A stretch of DNA of 47,445 nucleotides from Bacteroidota bacterium (GCA_025359805.1 JANYDU010000010.1:1-47445); one strand, 5' to 3'; counted from the stretch's first letter, positions 1 through 8,514 are shown. Notes: generated from the sequence alone by a model not told the origin. Numbers and translations: made by a program.

Positions 1-1063
1 TAAAATATATCTTTACATAATATATTCCATCTTCAAGTTTTGATATATACATGGTATTATTTTCAAACACACTTTGCTCAATTACTTTTTTACCTCTTAT
101 ATCTATTACTTCTATTTTATAAATGTTTTTGGTATCAGTAAATGTAATAAAATCATGAGCAAGTGTAGGAGCAATATTAAAATTAACAGGATCAGGTAAA
201 GGTTGAAATGAATTTTGATTTACGATTTTTCCAGTATTAATTTTTCCAGTTTTAAACATTACACTCATTGCAGTATTACAAAATGATTTACATTCTCCAG
301 ATTCAGTTAAAATTCCTACATAAGTTACCGGATTATTATTTACATCTCTGCACATTATGGTGTCGGTTGGTGGAATTGTAACAGGTCCATCACATGTTAC
401 ATCAGTTGGTGCCGTAACTAAAGCCAAATGGTTAGTTAAAGTATCAAACATATAAGTAAAACGACAACAATTATAACCCTTGCAAGGCACTAATTTAACA
501 GTTGGAGATACTGGTCCACCAGCAATTATCTGACCAACATTAGGTCCTTCTGGATAAAATATATAGTTTGTAGCACCTGCAGGATAAGTATATATAGCCA
601 ATGCCATACATCCAACTGGATATACCCAATTTACTAAACCACTACCACCATGAGCAGCTATAATTTTACGTTGCAATTGTTTATAATATGTCATAAAATC
701 ACTGGGTGTATAATTACAAGGTATATCACTTGGTGATCCAGAACAAGGACCATTTTGATTATTAAAATAATTATTACTCCAATCATAAACTGTTGCATTT
801 TCAAAAGCAATTCCTACATCGTTCCCGCATCTAATCTCTTTATAATGAATAAGCATCCACACATCCGCACCATATACCCCGCACTTAATAATTTGATTAC
901 CTTGGTAAGGCATTAATATCTCATGTTGATAATAACAAATCGTTAGTGTGTCCCATTTTTCACTAACTGTTGTTTTACATCCACAAGAATCGTCTTGAAT
1001 TTTTGCATTAACATAAAAAACAGATGCTACAGTTAGCATCGTTAAAAGCATAATTTTTTTCAT
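1..1063 (-). CDS. Secreted Cys-rich protein with T9SS sorting domain (C-terminus cut by window edge)
   Basis: Reading leftwards from an ATG at 1061-1063, the frame stays open to base 1, giving 354 residues without a stop. It begins with a signal peptide (MKKIMLLTMLTVASVFYVNA). The mature part has many cysteines, including CGC, GCM, CKGYNCC and CKSFC clusters, consistent with an oxidised extracellular protein. The last 65 or so residues look like a type A T9SS sorting domain (IAPTLAHDFITF, then EVIDIRGKKV, then LEDGIYYVKIYF), so probably only a few residues are missing. No catalytic motif is recognised in the middle. It is expected to be exported by Sec, moved across the outer membrane by the T9SS, and attached to the surface or released. 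It is divergent from the HTH gene at 1276, and the operators between them could affect both. Function unknown; confidence is high for the gene and the secretion route. Confidence 0.85.
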   Translation of the reverse strand, partial: MKKIMLLTMLTVASVFYVNAKIQDDSCGCKTTVSEKWDTLTICYYQHEILMPYQGNQIIKCGVYGADVWMLIHYKEIRCGNDVGIAFENATVYDWSNNYFNNQNGPCSGSPSDIPCNYTPSDFMTYYKQLQRKIIAAHGGSGLVNWVYPVGCMALAIYTYPAGATNYIFYPEGPNVGQIIAGGPVSPTVKLVPCKGYNCCRFTYMFDTLTNHLALVTAPTDVTCDGPVTIPPTDTIMCRDVNNNPVTYVGILTESGECKSFCNTAMSVMFKTGKINTGKIVNQNSFQPLPDPVNFNIAPTLAHDFITFTDTKNIYKIEVIDIRGKKVIEQSVFENNTMYISKLEDGIYYVKIYF

Positions 1064-1211
1064 AAATATTAGAGTTAATTTTTTCCTACTTCTTTATAAG
1101 AGTGTTCGGTTTTCTCTGTTTCATCACATTAAAAAATGTGCGCATCATTTTATATGTTGTGCGAAGCATTACAAATTTTATGGCTTTACTGTTTTGATAA
1201 AAGAAAAATCG

Positions 1212-1228
1212 TAGTCCAAAATGGACTA
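1212..1228. promoter_or_regulatory. Palindromic operator 1 upstream of HTH gene
   Basis: TAGTCCAAAATGGACTA is a perfect inverted repeat: 7-bp arms around AAA. It lies 48 bp before the ATG of the HTH regulator and is repeated 20 bp downstream (GTCC-N5-GGAC core). Two equally spaced copies suggest cooperative binding by a dimeric regulator, most simply autoregulation by the adjacent HTH protein. The role is inferred. Confidence 0.6.
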
Positions 1229-1231
1229 TCG

Positions 1232-1248
1232 TTGTCCGATTTGGACTA
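1232..1248. promoter_or_regulatory. Palindromic operator 2 upstream of HTH gene
   Basis: TTGTCCGATTTGGACTA is a second, imperfect copy of the same element. It has the same GTCC-N5-GGAC core, offset exactly 20 bp from the first (GTCC at 1214 and at 1234). The 20-bp offset, about two helical turns, puts both sites on the same DNA face. It ends 27 bp before the regulator's start codon, so occupancy would probably block transcription of that gene. Confidence 0.58.
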
Positions 1249-1275
1249 AATATTTTACATTGCCTTTCATAAACA

Positions 1276-1554
1276 ATGAAAACTCAACAACATATTAAAA
1301 ATATTGGTAAGGCTATGAAATTTATCCGCAATTCAAGAGGTGAATCGGCTGATGCCATTGCACGAAAATTAAATTATGCAAACAGTATTGCTTACTTAAA
1401 ATTAGAACGAGGCGATATGAAAACTTTATGTGTTGAAAAAATATTAATTTTTTGCGACCATTTTAAAATTAACATAATGTTTCTATATATTTTAGCAGAT
1501 ATTGATGTGTTTAAATTTGGCATCAACAGTTGGTCTCAACTCTATCAACACTAA
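1276..1554 (+). CDS. Small XRE-like helix-turn-helix regulator
   Basis: This 92-residue protein has the layout of a Cro/CI (XRE) DNA-binding domain over residues 8-70: a basic first helix (IGKAMKFIRNSRG), a helix-turn-helix (ESADAIARKLNYANSIAYLKLERGD) and a leucine-rich fourth/fifth helix region (LCVEKILIFCDHFKIN). The ATG at 1276 is directly downstream of two palindromic operators. The gene is divergent from the Cys-rich secreted protein gene and converges on the EamA gene. The last residues (from about GINSWSQ) may be out of register: a one-base shift near 1530 would continue into LSTLNENDKKRLLKLAAEF, which reads like the natural C-terminal helix of such a regulator. The protein is therefore either a minimal regulator or a frameshifted longer one. 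The DNA-binding role is inferred from the fold pattern; the target is unknown. Confidence 0.65.
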   Translation: MKTQQHIKNIGKAMKFIRNSRGESADAIARKLNYANSIAYLKLERGDMKTLCVEKILIFCDHFKINIMFLYILADIDVFKFGINSWSQLYQH

Positions 1555-1653
1555 ATGAGAATGACAAAAAACGACTATTGAAATTGGCTGCCGAATTCCC
1601 CTACAAAATCAATACATTGAGACAGGAGCCTAATATCGTTTACTATTTTAGGA

Positions 1654-2607
1654 TTAGTAAAACAATTTCAATAAATCATTTCGCCAAACCAGTACAAAAA
1701 CTCCAGCTACACCAATTAGTGCTGCAATAATGGATGAGGCTTCTAACTTTTCTTTTCCCAATAAAAATGCTACAGTAATTACAGAAATGGGCAACAACGA
1801 AAAGATAGTTTGCGCTATAGAAACTTCAATATGTGTAGCTGCATAAAGCGACATTGAAACTCCTAAAACTGGGCCAAATAAAGTGCCAATTAATAAGGGT
1901 TTCATCACTAATTTTGAGGAAGAAATGTTTTTCCACTCTGCCCATAAATTTGTTTTGATACACCCAAAAATATAAATCGTTACGGTAGCTACAAATAACC
2001 GAAGCCAAGTGGCGTGAAGTGGAGATAAAATAGAATTGGCTTCAACAAATAATCCCTTTTTAGAAAGCACCAAACCCACCCCCTGAGTGATGGCTCCCAA
2101 TGCTGCAAATAAAATTCCTTGCGCAATATGTTTAGTGTCAACCACTGCTTCATCTTTCTTTTTTGCATTACTTTTTATAAACCAAATTAAGCCTGAAACG
2201 GAAATCAGCATCCCCATCATTCCCACAATATTTATATGTTCGCCCAACATAAAAAACCCAAGTATAAGTGCTGCTCCCGGAGCAAAAACACTAAACAAAC
2301 TGGTACGGCTACTTCCCAAAATTTTATATGCTGAGAAGGCAAAAAAATCACCAATGCTTAATCCAATTATTCCTGAAATACCTAACCAAAACCATTGCTC
2401 AACAGTTGGAATTAAAAATAATTGTAAAAGAGAAATTTGTGCTGTGATGCACGTTAAAAAAGTTAACAATACGCAAGCATATAATAACCGAACTCTATTA
2501 AGTGAAACTGGACTAATTAATTTAGATGCTTTGGTAAATGAAAATGTTCCAACAGTCCAACAAACTAATGTGATAAATGCTGCAATAATTCCTGCTGAGT
2601 AATTCAT
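1654..2607 (-). CDS. EamA/DMT-family membrane transporter
   Basis: The 317-residue protein is almost entirely hydrophobic, with about ten predicted membrane helices in two repeats. This is the drug/metabolite transporter (EamA) architecture, with the usual length of about 300. A charged linker (KSNAKKKDEAVVDTKH) separates the two halves near residues 145-160. The substrate cannot be read from sequence; relatives export amino acids, metabolites or drugs. The ATG lies one base after the stop of the MOSC gene, which itself follows the beta-CASP nuclease gene, so the three are probably one transcript (nuclease, MOSC, transporter). Its end faces the HTH gene and no clear terminator hairpin is visible between them. 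Confidence 0.85.
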   Translation of the reverse strand: MNYSAGIIAAFITLVCWTVGTFSFTKASKLISPVSLNRVRLLYACVLLTFLTCITAQISLLQLFLIPTVEQWFWLGISGIIGLSIGDFFAFSAYKILGSSRTSLFSVFAPGAALILGFFMLGEHINIVGMMGMLISVSGLIWFIKSNAKKKDEAVVDTKHIAQGILFAALGAITQGVGLVLSKKGLFVEANSILSPLHATWLRLFVATVTIYIFGCIKTNLWAEWKNISSSKLVMKPLLIGTLFGPVLGVSMSLYAATHIEVSIAQTIFSLLPISVITVAFLLGKEKLEASSIIAALIGVAGVFVLVWRNDLLKLFY

Positions 2608-2608
2608 A

Positions 2609-3409
2609 TTAATTTTCTAAAATGAGTTTATCACCTAAATATATTTCACCAACTTTTGTTACCAAACAATTTTGCCCAAACAATACTTTATTCCCAATAT
2701 TTCTGTAAGTTGATAATGTTTTTAGAGGCTCATGTTCAGCTATTGCAGTTTCTTGATTGATTGTTGTAACCACACATCTGGCGCATGGTTTAGCCGTTCG
2801 TAATTGTGTATTATGAATTGAAATTTTTGAAAAATTATCTTCATCAAAAGCTTCTCCTCCACCAAATACAATATTTGGTCTGAAACGATTCATAGGAACT
2901 TTATTTTTTAGTTTAGCATTCAAATCATTCAATGAATTTTCGCCAATAATAAGAATAGGAAATGCGTCCGAAAAACTTGTGGTTTCATTTTCAAAAGCAT
3001 ATTTCAAATTTATTTTTCGTTGCGATTTTTCTGTTAATCGAACAAGTTTACACTCCATATTTAGCATCATACTAAACCATGTATTTGCTTGTGCTGAAAC
3101 TATATTGGCTTTTACATTATCATCCCAAATAGTTACCAAAATTTCTTCACCAGAAAATACGTCAAAAGGAATAATAAAAGTAGTTTGATGAATAGCATGA
3201 GTAATTAAAAATCCTTCGTTACAAAATTGAATTTGAAATAAACATAACTCATGTATTTGTCGTTGAGTAATCATTTTATTTTGTTTATCCACCAACATCC
3301 ATCGCCTGTCAAACTGCAATCCTTCCATTTCTACTTTGCTTGATGATACATGAATACCACCTAAAGATTTTACGGGATAAATAATTAAATCAGTAACGAT
3401 ATAATTCAT
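2609..3409 (-). CDS. MOSC-domain protein (YcbX/mARC-like molybdenum-cofactor protein)
   Basis: The protein starts MNYIVTDLIIYPVKSLGG, the typical N-terminal beta-barrel domain of the MOSC family, with the conserved GLQFDRRWMLVD stretch. The C-terminal MOSC domain contains NRFRPNIVF and the key cysteine motif KPCARCVVTTI, where the first Cys is the expected molybdenum ligand. Known relatives (E. coli YcbX, mitochondrial mARC) reduce N-hydroxylated compounds using electrons from a partner. There is no fused ferredoxin domain here, so a separate donor would be needed. A longer frame is open upstream to 3478, but ATG 3409 gives the family-typical start and lies just 4 bases after the stop of the upstream nuclease gene. 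Length (266 residues) is normal for the single MOSC form. Confidence 0.85.
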   Translation of the reverse strand: MNYIVTDLIIYPVKSLGGIHVSSSKVEMEGLQFDRRWMLVDKQNKMITQRQIHELCLFQIQFCNEGFLITHAIHQTTFIIPFDVFSGEEILVTIWDDNVKANIVSAQANTWFSMMLNMECKLVRLTEKSQRKINLKYAFENETTSFSDAFPILIIGENSLNDLNAKLKNKVPMNRFRPNIVFGGGEAFDEDNFSKISIHNTQLRTAKPCARCVVTTINQETAIAEHEPLKTLSTYRNIGNKVLFGQNCLVTKVGEIYLGDKLILEN

Positions 3410-3413
3410 TTCA

Positions 3414-4820
3414 TTAAATAGTATAAACATCTTGCGGATCAGGAATTTCAACCTCTGCATGTAAACCACTCTCTTCAAGCGTTTGTTTCATGGCAATTAA
3501 ATTGGGTTCATCACCATGCACCAAAAATACTTTTTTCAGTTTTTTATTATCACACGCTTTGATGTAATTAAAAATTTCTTCTTTATCGGGATGAGAACTG
3601 AACACATCAGTAGAAGCAATTTTTGCATAAATAGGATAATCTCTTCCTTTAATGGCAATAGATTTTTGTCCTTGTAACAACCGGTGCCCAAGAGTTCCTT
3701 CGGCACAATAGCCTGCAATTAAAATAGTGCTAAATGGATTTTGAATATTATTTTTTACATGTTCTTGTATGCGCCCGCCTTCTACCATTCCTGCTGCCGA
3801 CACAATAATGCAAGAGTCCGTATATTCCATCAACTCATCATGCGCACCCATTTCTTCAATCCAAAACAATTCGTCAAAATCAAATAAACTTCCAAATTGT
3901 TTTACAAATGATGAGGCTTCTTTATTTAATAAGTATGGATAATTTTCGTACACATGAGTTGTTTTAACAGCCAACGGACTATCCACAAAAACTTTTACTT
4001 TTGGGAGTTGCCCCGTTCTATGCAATTTGTTTAGCACATGCACAATGGCTTGCGTGCGACCTACGCTAAATGCAGGAATGATAAGCCTTCCACGAGAACG
4101 CACACAGGTATCTTCAATAAATTTCATCAATTCGTTTTCAGAATTTTCTGATGATTTATGTTTCCGTCCGCCATAAGTTGTTTCGGAAATTAGGTAATCA
4201 ATATCCGTCATCGGAGTTGGGGTGCGAATAATTTCTGCATGATCTCTTCCAAGGTCACCGGTAAATCCAATTCGTTTTATATCGTTTCCTTTTTTTACTT
4301 CAATAACAACACTTGCTGCTCCTAATAAATGGCCAGCTTCAATCAATTCAATGGTAGCAAATTCATTTAACTCAAAACGTTTATTAAAATGAAGAGTTAC
4401 CATTTTATCAATAGTTTCTTTAACATGCTTTTCAATGTATGCCGGTTTTGGAACATTTTTTCTTCTGTTTTTTCCAGCCCTATTTAATTTCTGTTTGTAC
4501 TCTTGCCATTGAATATTTGCACTATCAAACAATAAATATTTGGTAAGATCGGCTGTTGCAGGAGTGCATAGAATATGTCCATTAAACCCTTGATGAACAA
4601 GTGCCGGCAAGTTTCCAGAATGATCAATATGCGCATGGGTTAAAATCACTACATCAATATCAGTTGGATTAAACGGAAAACTAAAAGTATCTTCAGTCAT
4701 GTTTCTTTTTTGCTCATAATTGAGCCCGCAATCCACCAAAATTTTATATCCATTATCAAGGGTAAGCATGTGCATACTTCCTGTAACTTGTTTTGCTGCC
4801 CCCCAAAAAGTTAATTTCAT
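3414..4820 (-). CDS. Beta-CASP metallo-beta-lactamase-fold ribonuclease
   Basis: This 468-residue protein has the zinc motif HAHIDH (residues 62-67), further metal ligands H164 (EAGHLLGA) and D189 (GDLGRD), the beta-CASP region with PAFSVGRTQ (249-257), H410 (SSHPDKEE) and the C-terminal VHGDE (H435). This is the full set for the metal-dependent RNase family related to CPSF73/Ysh1 and bacterial YhfI/YmdB-type RNA processing nucleases. The expected role is cytoplasmic RNA processing or decay; no substrate can be inferred. It is the first gene of a probable three-gene unit with the MOSC and EamA genes. It is divergent from upp, and the 99-bp gap between them has no recognisable full promoter consensus. 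Confidence 0.88.
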   Translation of the reverse strand: MKLTFWGAAKQVTGSMHMLTLDNGYKILVDCGLNYEQKRNMTEDTFSFPFNPTDIDVVILTHAHIDHSGNLPALVHQGFNGHILCTPATADLTKYLLFDSANIQWQEYKQKLNRAGKNRRKNVPKPAYIEKHVKETIDKMVTLHFNKRFELNEFATIELIEAGHLLGAASVVIEVKKGNDIKRIGFTGDLGRDHAEIIRTPTPMTDIDYLISETTYGGRKHKSSENSENELMKFIEDTCVRSRGRLIIPAFSVGRTQAIVHVLNKLHRTGQLPKVKVFVDSPLAVKTTHVYENYPYLLNKEASSFVKQFGSLFDFDELFWIEEMGAHDELMEYTDSCIIVSAAGMVEGGRIQEHVKNNIQNPFSTILIAGYCAEGTLGHRLLQGQKSIAIKGRDYPIYAKIASTDVFSSHPDKEEIFNYIKACDNKKLKKVFLVHGDEPNLIAMKQTLEESGLHAEVEIPDPQDVYTI

Positions 4821-4919
4821 TTATATCTGTTTTGTTAATGTATAATCAATAAAAAAATCGAGTTGCAATATTGTTCCAATTCAAATTAATTCAAACTTGT
4901 TTATTAAGTTCGTTGAGTT

Positions 4920-5567
4920 ATGGAAGTACATTTATTAAATCAAGAAAACTCAATACTACAACAATTTGTTTCGGAACTACGAGATGTTTCTATACAAAAA
5001 GACAGCATGCGTTTTAGGAAAAATATTGAACGCGTTGGACAAATTATGGCTTATGAAGTGAGTAAAAAATTATCTTGGGTTGAAAAAAATATTACCACTC
5101 CTCTTGGTGTTCACCAATCAAAAATGCTAAGTGAACAACCTGTTTTGGCCACAATTTTACGTGCAGGAATTTCTATGCATCATGGCTTGCTTGATTTTTT
5201 TGATCAGGCTGATTGTGCTTTTATTTCGGCTTATAGAAAACATCATGATGCCCATAATTTTGAAATTGTTGTTGAGTATTTAGCTTGTCCAAATATTGAT
5301 AATAGAATTTTGATTTTGATTGATCCCATGCTAGCAACCGGACAATCAATTGACTTAACTTATCAAGCTATTTTAAAAAGAGGTACTCCAAAAGAATTGC
5401 ATATTGTGAGTTTAATTGCCAGTAAAGATGGGGTTGATTATTTAAAAAAGAAATTGCCACACGCTACGTTATGGCTTGCCGATATGGACGATACATTAAA
5501 TGAAAATGGATACATTGTTCCAGGACTTGGAGATGCGGGAGATTTATGTTTTGGAGAAAAAATATAA
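4920..5567 (+). CDS. upp: Uracil phosphoribosyltransferase
   Basis: Converts uracil and PRPP to UMP in pyrimidine salvage. The 215-residue protein has the phosphoribosyltransferase PRPP loop LILIDPMLATG (residues 131-141), the upstream LATILRAGISMHHGLL segment, and the UPRTase-specific uracil-binding C-terminus PGLGDAGDLCFG. Length is normal. It is transcribed away from the nuclease gene and converges on map with no intervening base: the upp TAA ends at 5567 and the map stop starts at 5568. There is no room for a terminator between them. The enzyme complements the de novo pathway represented in this window by pyrC. Confidence 0.95.
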   Translation: MEVHLLNQENSILQQFVSELRDVSIQKDSMRFRKNIERVGQIMAYEVSKKLSWVEKNITTPLGVHQSKMLSEQPVLATILRAGISMHHGLLDFFDQADCAFISAYRKHHDAHNFEIVVEYLACPNIDNRILILIDPMLATGQSIDLTYQAILKRGTPKELHIVSLIASKDGVDYLKKKLPHATLWLADMDDTLNENGYIVPGLGDAGDLCFGEKI

Positions 5568-6362
5568 TTATGGCTTAGGATATTCACCATCCACATCTGT
5601 AAGAACATCCGGAATAGTTTGAGTAACTAAAATAGTATGTTCAAATTGAGCCGATAATTTTCCATCAATTGTTCTGGCTGTCCATTTATCTTTCTTATCA
5701 ATTTTGGTTCGGGCTTTTCCGGCATTAATCATGGGTTCAATGGTAAATGTCATTCCTGGTGCAAGTTGAGGTCCATTATTTTTTTCATCCACATGACAAA
5801 TTTCTGGCTCTTCATGAAAACGTAATCCAACTCCATGTCCGCAAAATTCATACACCACCGAATAGCCAAATGAAGTTGCATATTTATTAATCTCATAACC
5901 AATATTTCCAACTCTATTTCCCGAATAGCATTGTTTAATTCCAATCCTCAAACACTCTTTAGTAACATCAATTAATTTTTGAGCATGTTCTGTAATTTGT
6001 CCTACTGCAAACATTTTACTTGTATCTCCATAATATCCATTTAAAATGGTAGTTACATCTACATTTACAATATCGCTTTCGCGCAATTCATAAAGGCTAG
6101 GAATACCATGACAAACCACATCATTCACAGAAATACACGTTTCTTTTGGATACCCATTATAACCTAAAGTTGCAGCAATGGCTTTGTTATCACGAATAAA
6201 ATCGGCACAAATTTTATTTAAAAATTCAGTAGTTACTCCAGGCTTTATATACTCTTTTACAACCTGTAAAGTTTGCCCTGCAAGCACACTGCTTTTTCTA
6301 ATCCCTTCAATTTGCTCGGGAGTTTTAATAATTATTTTTGATCCTTTATCTCTAAATGCCAC
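5568..6362 (-). CDS. map: Type I methionine aminopeptidase
   Basis: Removes the initiator methionine from nascent proteins. The five metal ligands of the family are all visible: D102 (NVDVT), D113 (YYGDTS), H176 (CGHGVG), E209 (TIEPM) and E241 (FEHTI). H85 (CHGIP) matches the substrate-contacting His. The 264-residue length fits the type I enzyme without an N-terminal extension. The next gene upstream on the same strand (SIMPL protein) ends 101 bp away, so co-transcription is possible. The end of the gene abuts upp with zero spacing. In many bacteria map sits in the ribosomal-protein/secY cluster; here it stands alone. Confidence 0.95.
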   Translation of the reverse strand: MAFRDKGSKIIIKTPEQIEGIRKSSVLAGQTLQVVKEYIKPGVTTEFLNKICADFIRDNKAIAATLGYNGYPKETCISVNDVVCHGIPSLYELRESDIVNVDVTTILNGYYGDTSKMFAVGQITEHAQKLIDVTKECLRIGIKQCYSGNRVGNIGYEINKYATSFGYSVVYEFCGHGVGLRFHEEPEICHVDEKNNGPQLAPGMTFTIEPMINAGKARTKIDKKDKWTARTIDGKLSAQFEHTILVTQTIPDVLTDVDGEYPKP

Positions 6363-6463
6363 GTCTTAATTTATTTGTTAATTGATAATGTAAAATGGTA
6401 AATGAAAAACTAAAACAATATTGTAATCTTTCAATTTCTTAAACCTTCAACCTTGTAATTCTG

Positions 6464-7192
6464 CTAATCAATCTCAAACGAAGCATGAACCACAGCAGTA
6501 ATTTCTTTTTCAATAGAACTCACATCATTAATTCCGTAATCACTTACCACATTTGAATTTTTTGGAGTGATTTGTAAAACGCCCATCTTTGCTGCCCGCA
6601 TTGGACCTAAATCACTATTTGTTGAGGCAGCCATCTGTTCGGCACGCATTTGTGCATCTCTTGCAGCTTCAGCCTGTATTTGAATTTTTATATCTGAAAT
6701 TTTAGTGAAATAATATTCGGGCATATCCATCTGCAAACTTAAACCTTGAGCAATCAGGTCGGAAATTTCCAAAGAAATTTGTTTTACTCTATTTACATCT
6801 GTTGATTTAAATTGAAAACGTTGAGAGATGGAATAGTTGTTTATTTTTCCGGTTTGATAGCCTTGTGCAGTAAATTCATAATTTGGGAAATTGGTAATTG
6901 GCAATATTTCAATCATTGTTTTATTAATCCCTTTTGAATTTAAATATGCCATTAAAATAGGTAACTGAGATTTGATTCGGCTATATCCAGTTTGTAATGA
7001 AATATCTGATAAAGTGATTGAACCTCTGAGCACACCCATATCTGATACAATATCTTTTTTTGCCGAACCAATAACAGTAATCGTTTGTTGCGAACGGGTA
7101 TTGGCTCGCCAAGTAGAAGTAAAAATTAAAACACAAAAAATTAAGCCTAAAGCCAAAACCATTTGTGCAATAACACGTGAATTAATACGCAT
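6464..7192 (-). CDS. SIMPL-domain (DUF541) exported protein
   Basis: The 242-residue protein has a single N-terminal hydrophobic anchor (residues about 8-25, MVLALGLIFCVLIFTST) followed by the SIMPL/DUF541 fold: ITVIGSAKKDIVSDMGVLRGSI near the start, then the helical part with DIKIQIQAEAARDAQMRAEQMA. The domain is named after the mammalian IRAK1-interacting protein; bacterial members (YggE, BP26) are periplasmic and loosely linked to oxidative stress, with no known activity. It may be co-transcribed with map. It is divergent from the barrel gene at 7357, and the shared 164-bp gap holds a strong promoter for that barrel gene. Confidence 0.85.
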   Translation of the reverse strand: MRINSRVIAQMVLALGLIFCVLIFTSTWRANTRSQQTITVIGSAKKDIVSDMGVLRGSITLSDISLQTGYSRIKSQLPILMAYLNSKGINKTMIEILPITNFPNYEFTAQGYQTGKINNYSISQRFQFKSTDVNRVKQISLEISDLIAQGLSLQMDMPEYYFTKISDIKIQIQAEAARDAQMRAEQMAASTNSDLGPMRAAKMGVLQITPKNSNVVSDYGINDVSSIEKEITAVVHASFEID

Positions 7193-7292
7193 AGTTTAGT
7201 ATAAATATTGAAAAGCGAATTAACTATTAAATAACATCACAAACAACTTCACACATTTTCATACGTCATTCTACGTATTTTTAAAATATGTG

Positions 7293-7323
7293 TTTGTAGT
7301 AACCGTGTATTCTTATACTTTTG
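7293..7323 (+). promoter_or_regulatory. Bacteroidota-type promoter for the barrel gene at 7357
   Basis: TTTG at 7293-7296, 19 bp, then TACTTTTG at 7316-7323. This is a full match to the -33/-7 consensus TTTG-N(19-20)-TAnnTTTG known for Bacteroidota primary sigma factors. It predicts a transcript start near 7329 and a leader of about 28 nt before ATG 7357. It supports choosing that ATG over the upstream in-frame TTG at 7321, which lies inside the -7 box. Confidence 0.75.
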
Positions 7324-7356
7324 ATTCCGAAATTAACCTGTAAATTCAAAATCATT

Positions 7357-8514
7357 ATGAAAAAACACTTACTAAAAGCAACTGCAATTTTATTTGTTGC
7401 ATCAGTTTTATCAACTCAAAATGCTACAGCTCAAAGTGGCTCTGGCTCTATTATCCAAGGTGGATTAACAGATGCCAATGCGTTAATGGGGGCTTATGCG
7501 GGACCACTACTAAAATCATTTGGTGCTGGTTTAAATGGAGGATGGTTTAATACCGCAAAGCCGCATGGTATTGGAGGATTTGATTTTACAGTTGCATCAA
7601 ATATTACTTTTGCGCCAACAGCAGATCAAAGTTTTGATGTGGCAGGTTTGGGAATGAAAAATATTAGATTACAGCCCGGAGAAAAAGCAACATCACCTAC
7701 AGTATTTGGAGATGGTAATCCTGGCCCATTGGTTGGATTATATGGAAAATCTCCAATAACTGGGCAAGATACTTTGCAGAGTAAGTTCAATTTACCTCAA
7801 GGTGCGGGAGTTAATATTTTTGCTGTTCCTACAGCTCAATTAAATGTTGGAGTTGGTTATGGTACAGAGGTAGCCATTCGATTTGTTCCAGATTTAAGTT
7901 TTGGAAGTGCCAATGTTGGAATGTGGGGCGTTGCTGTTAAACATGATTTTAAACAATGGATTCCTGCTATTAAAGAAATGCCATTTGATTTATCCGCTAT
8001 GTTTGGTTATACCTCAGTTTCTGCCAGTTTTAAAACCGATCCACTTAAAGCTGACGCATCATCAAATACAGTATATGATCCAAATCCAGGAAAAACATAC
8101 AATAATCAAAAAATGGAGTTTGCCTCAAGTGGATGGACAGCTAATGTGTTAATTTCTAAAAAACTTTTATTCTTTACTCCATACTTAGGCTTAGGTTATC
8201 AATACGCAAGCACCACATTAAAAATGGCAGGAGATTATCCTATTACCGATTTTAATCCAAATTATAATCCAGCAATAGGTTACGGAACTCCTGGTTATGA
8301 TGCTAATAACCCTAATTCACATCCTAAGATTGTTTCAACATTTCATGACCCAGTTACTATTTCAGGAGTTATTTCAGGAGCAAGAGCAACTTTAGGATTT
8401 CGTTTAAAATTAGCTGTGCTAACCATTCATGCAGATTACACATTCGCAGAATATAGTGTTGCTTCAGTAGGTGTAGGCTTAAATATTCAATCTATCAAAC
8501 CATTTAAATTATAA
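7357..8514 (+). CDS. Outer-membrane beta-barrel protein (DUF6588-like)
   Basis: A 385-residue protein with a clear signal peptide (MKKHLLKATAILFVASVLSTQNATAQ). It is followed by a glycine- and aromatic-rich sequence with alternating hydrophobic strands ending NIQSIKPFKL, the look of an outer-membrane barrel. The stretch VKHDFKQWIPAIKEMPFDLSAMFGYT and the overall size resemble the Bacteroidota family DUF6588, but I cannot confirm this by search. The start is set by the promoter at 7293-7323. A strong terminator follows at 8536-8567, so the gene is probably monocistronic, with its own strong promoter suggesting high expression. Ligand and role are unknown. Confidence 0.75.
   Translation: MKKHLLKATAILFVASVLSTQNATAQSGSGSIIQGGLTDANALMGAYAGPLLKSFGAGLNGGWFNTAKPHGIGGFDFTVASNITFAPTADQSFDVAGLGMKNIRLQPGEKATSPTVFGDGNPGPLVGLYGKSPITGQDTLQSKFNLPQGAGVNIFAVPTAQLNVGVGYGTEVAIRFVPDLSFGSANVGMWGVAVKHDFKQWIPAIKEMPFDLSAMFGYTSVSASFKTDPLKADASSNTVYDPNPGKTYNNQKMEFASSGWTANVLISKKLLFFTPYLGLGYQYASTTLKMAGDYPITDFNPNYNPAIGYGTPGYDANNPNSHPKIVSTFHDPVTISGVISGARATLGFRLKLAVLTIHADYTFAEYSVASVGVGLNIQSIKPFKL

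Noticed and set aside
1125..1140. CACATT-AAAA-AATGTG inverted repeat in the divergent promoter region
   Set aside because: AT-rich, short and single; it could be an operator or chance. It lacks the duplicated pattern seen at 1212-1248.
2087..2602. 171-residue open frame on the plus strand
   Set aside because: It is antisense to the EamA transporter gene, which has clear membrane helices and operon context; the antisense translation has no recognisable domain.
3410..3478. Upstream extension of the MOSC gene
   Set aside because: It adds residues that overlap the nuclease gene and are foreign to the family; ATG 3409 matches the conserved start.
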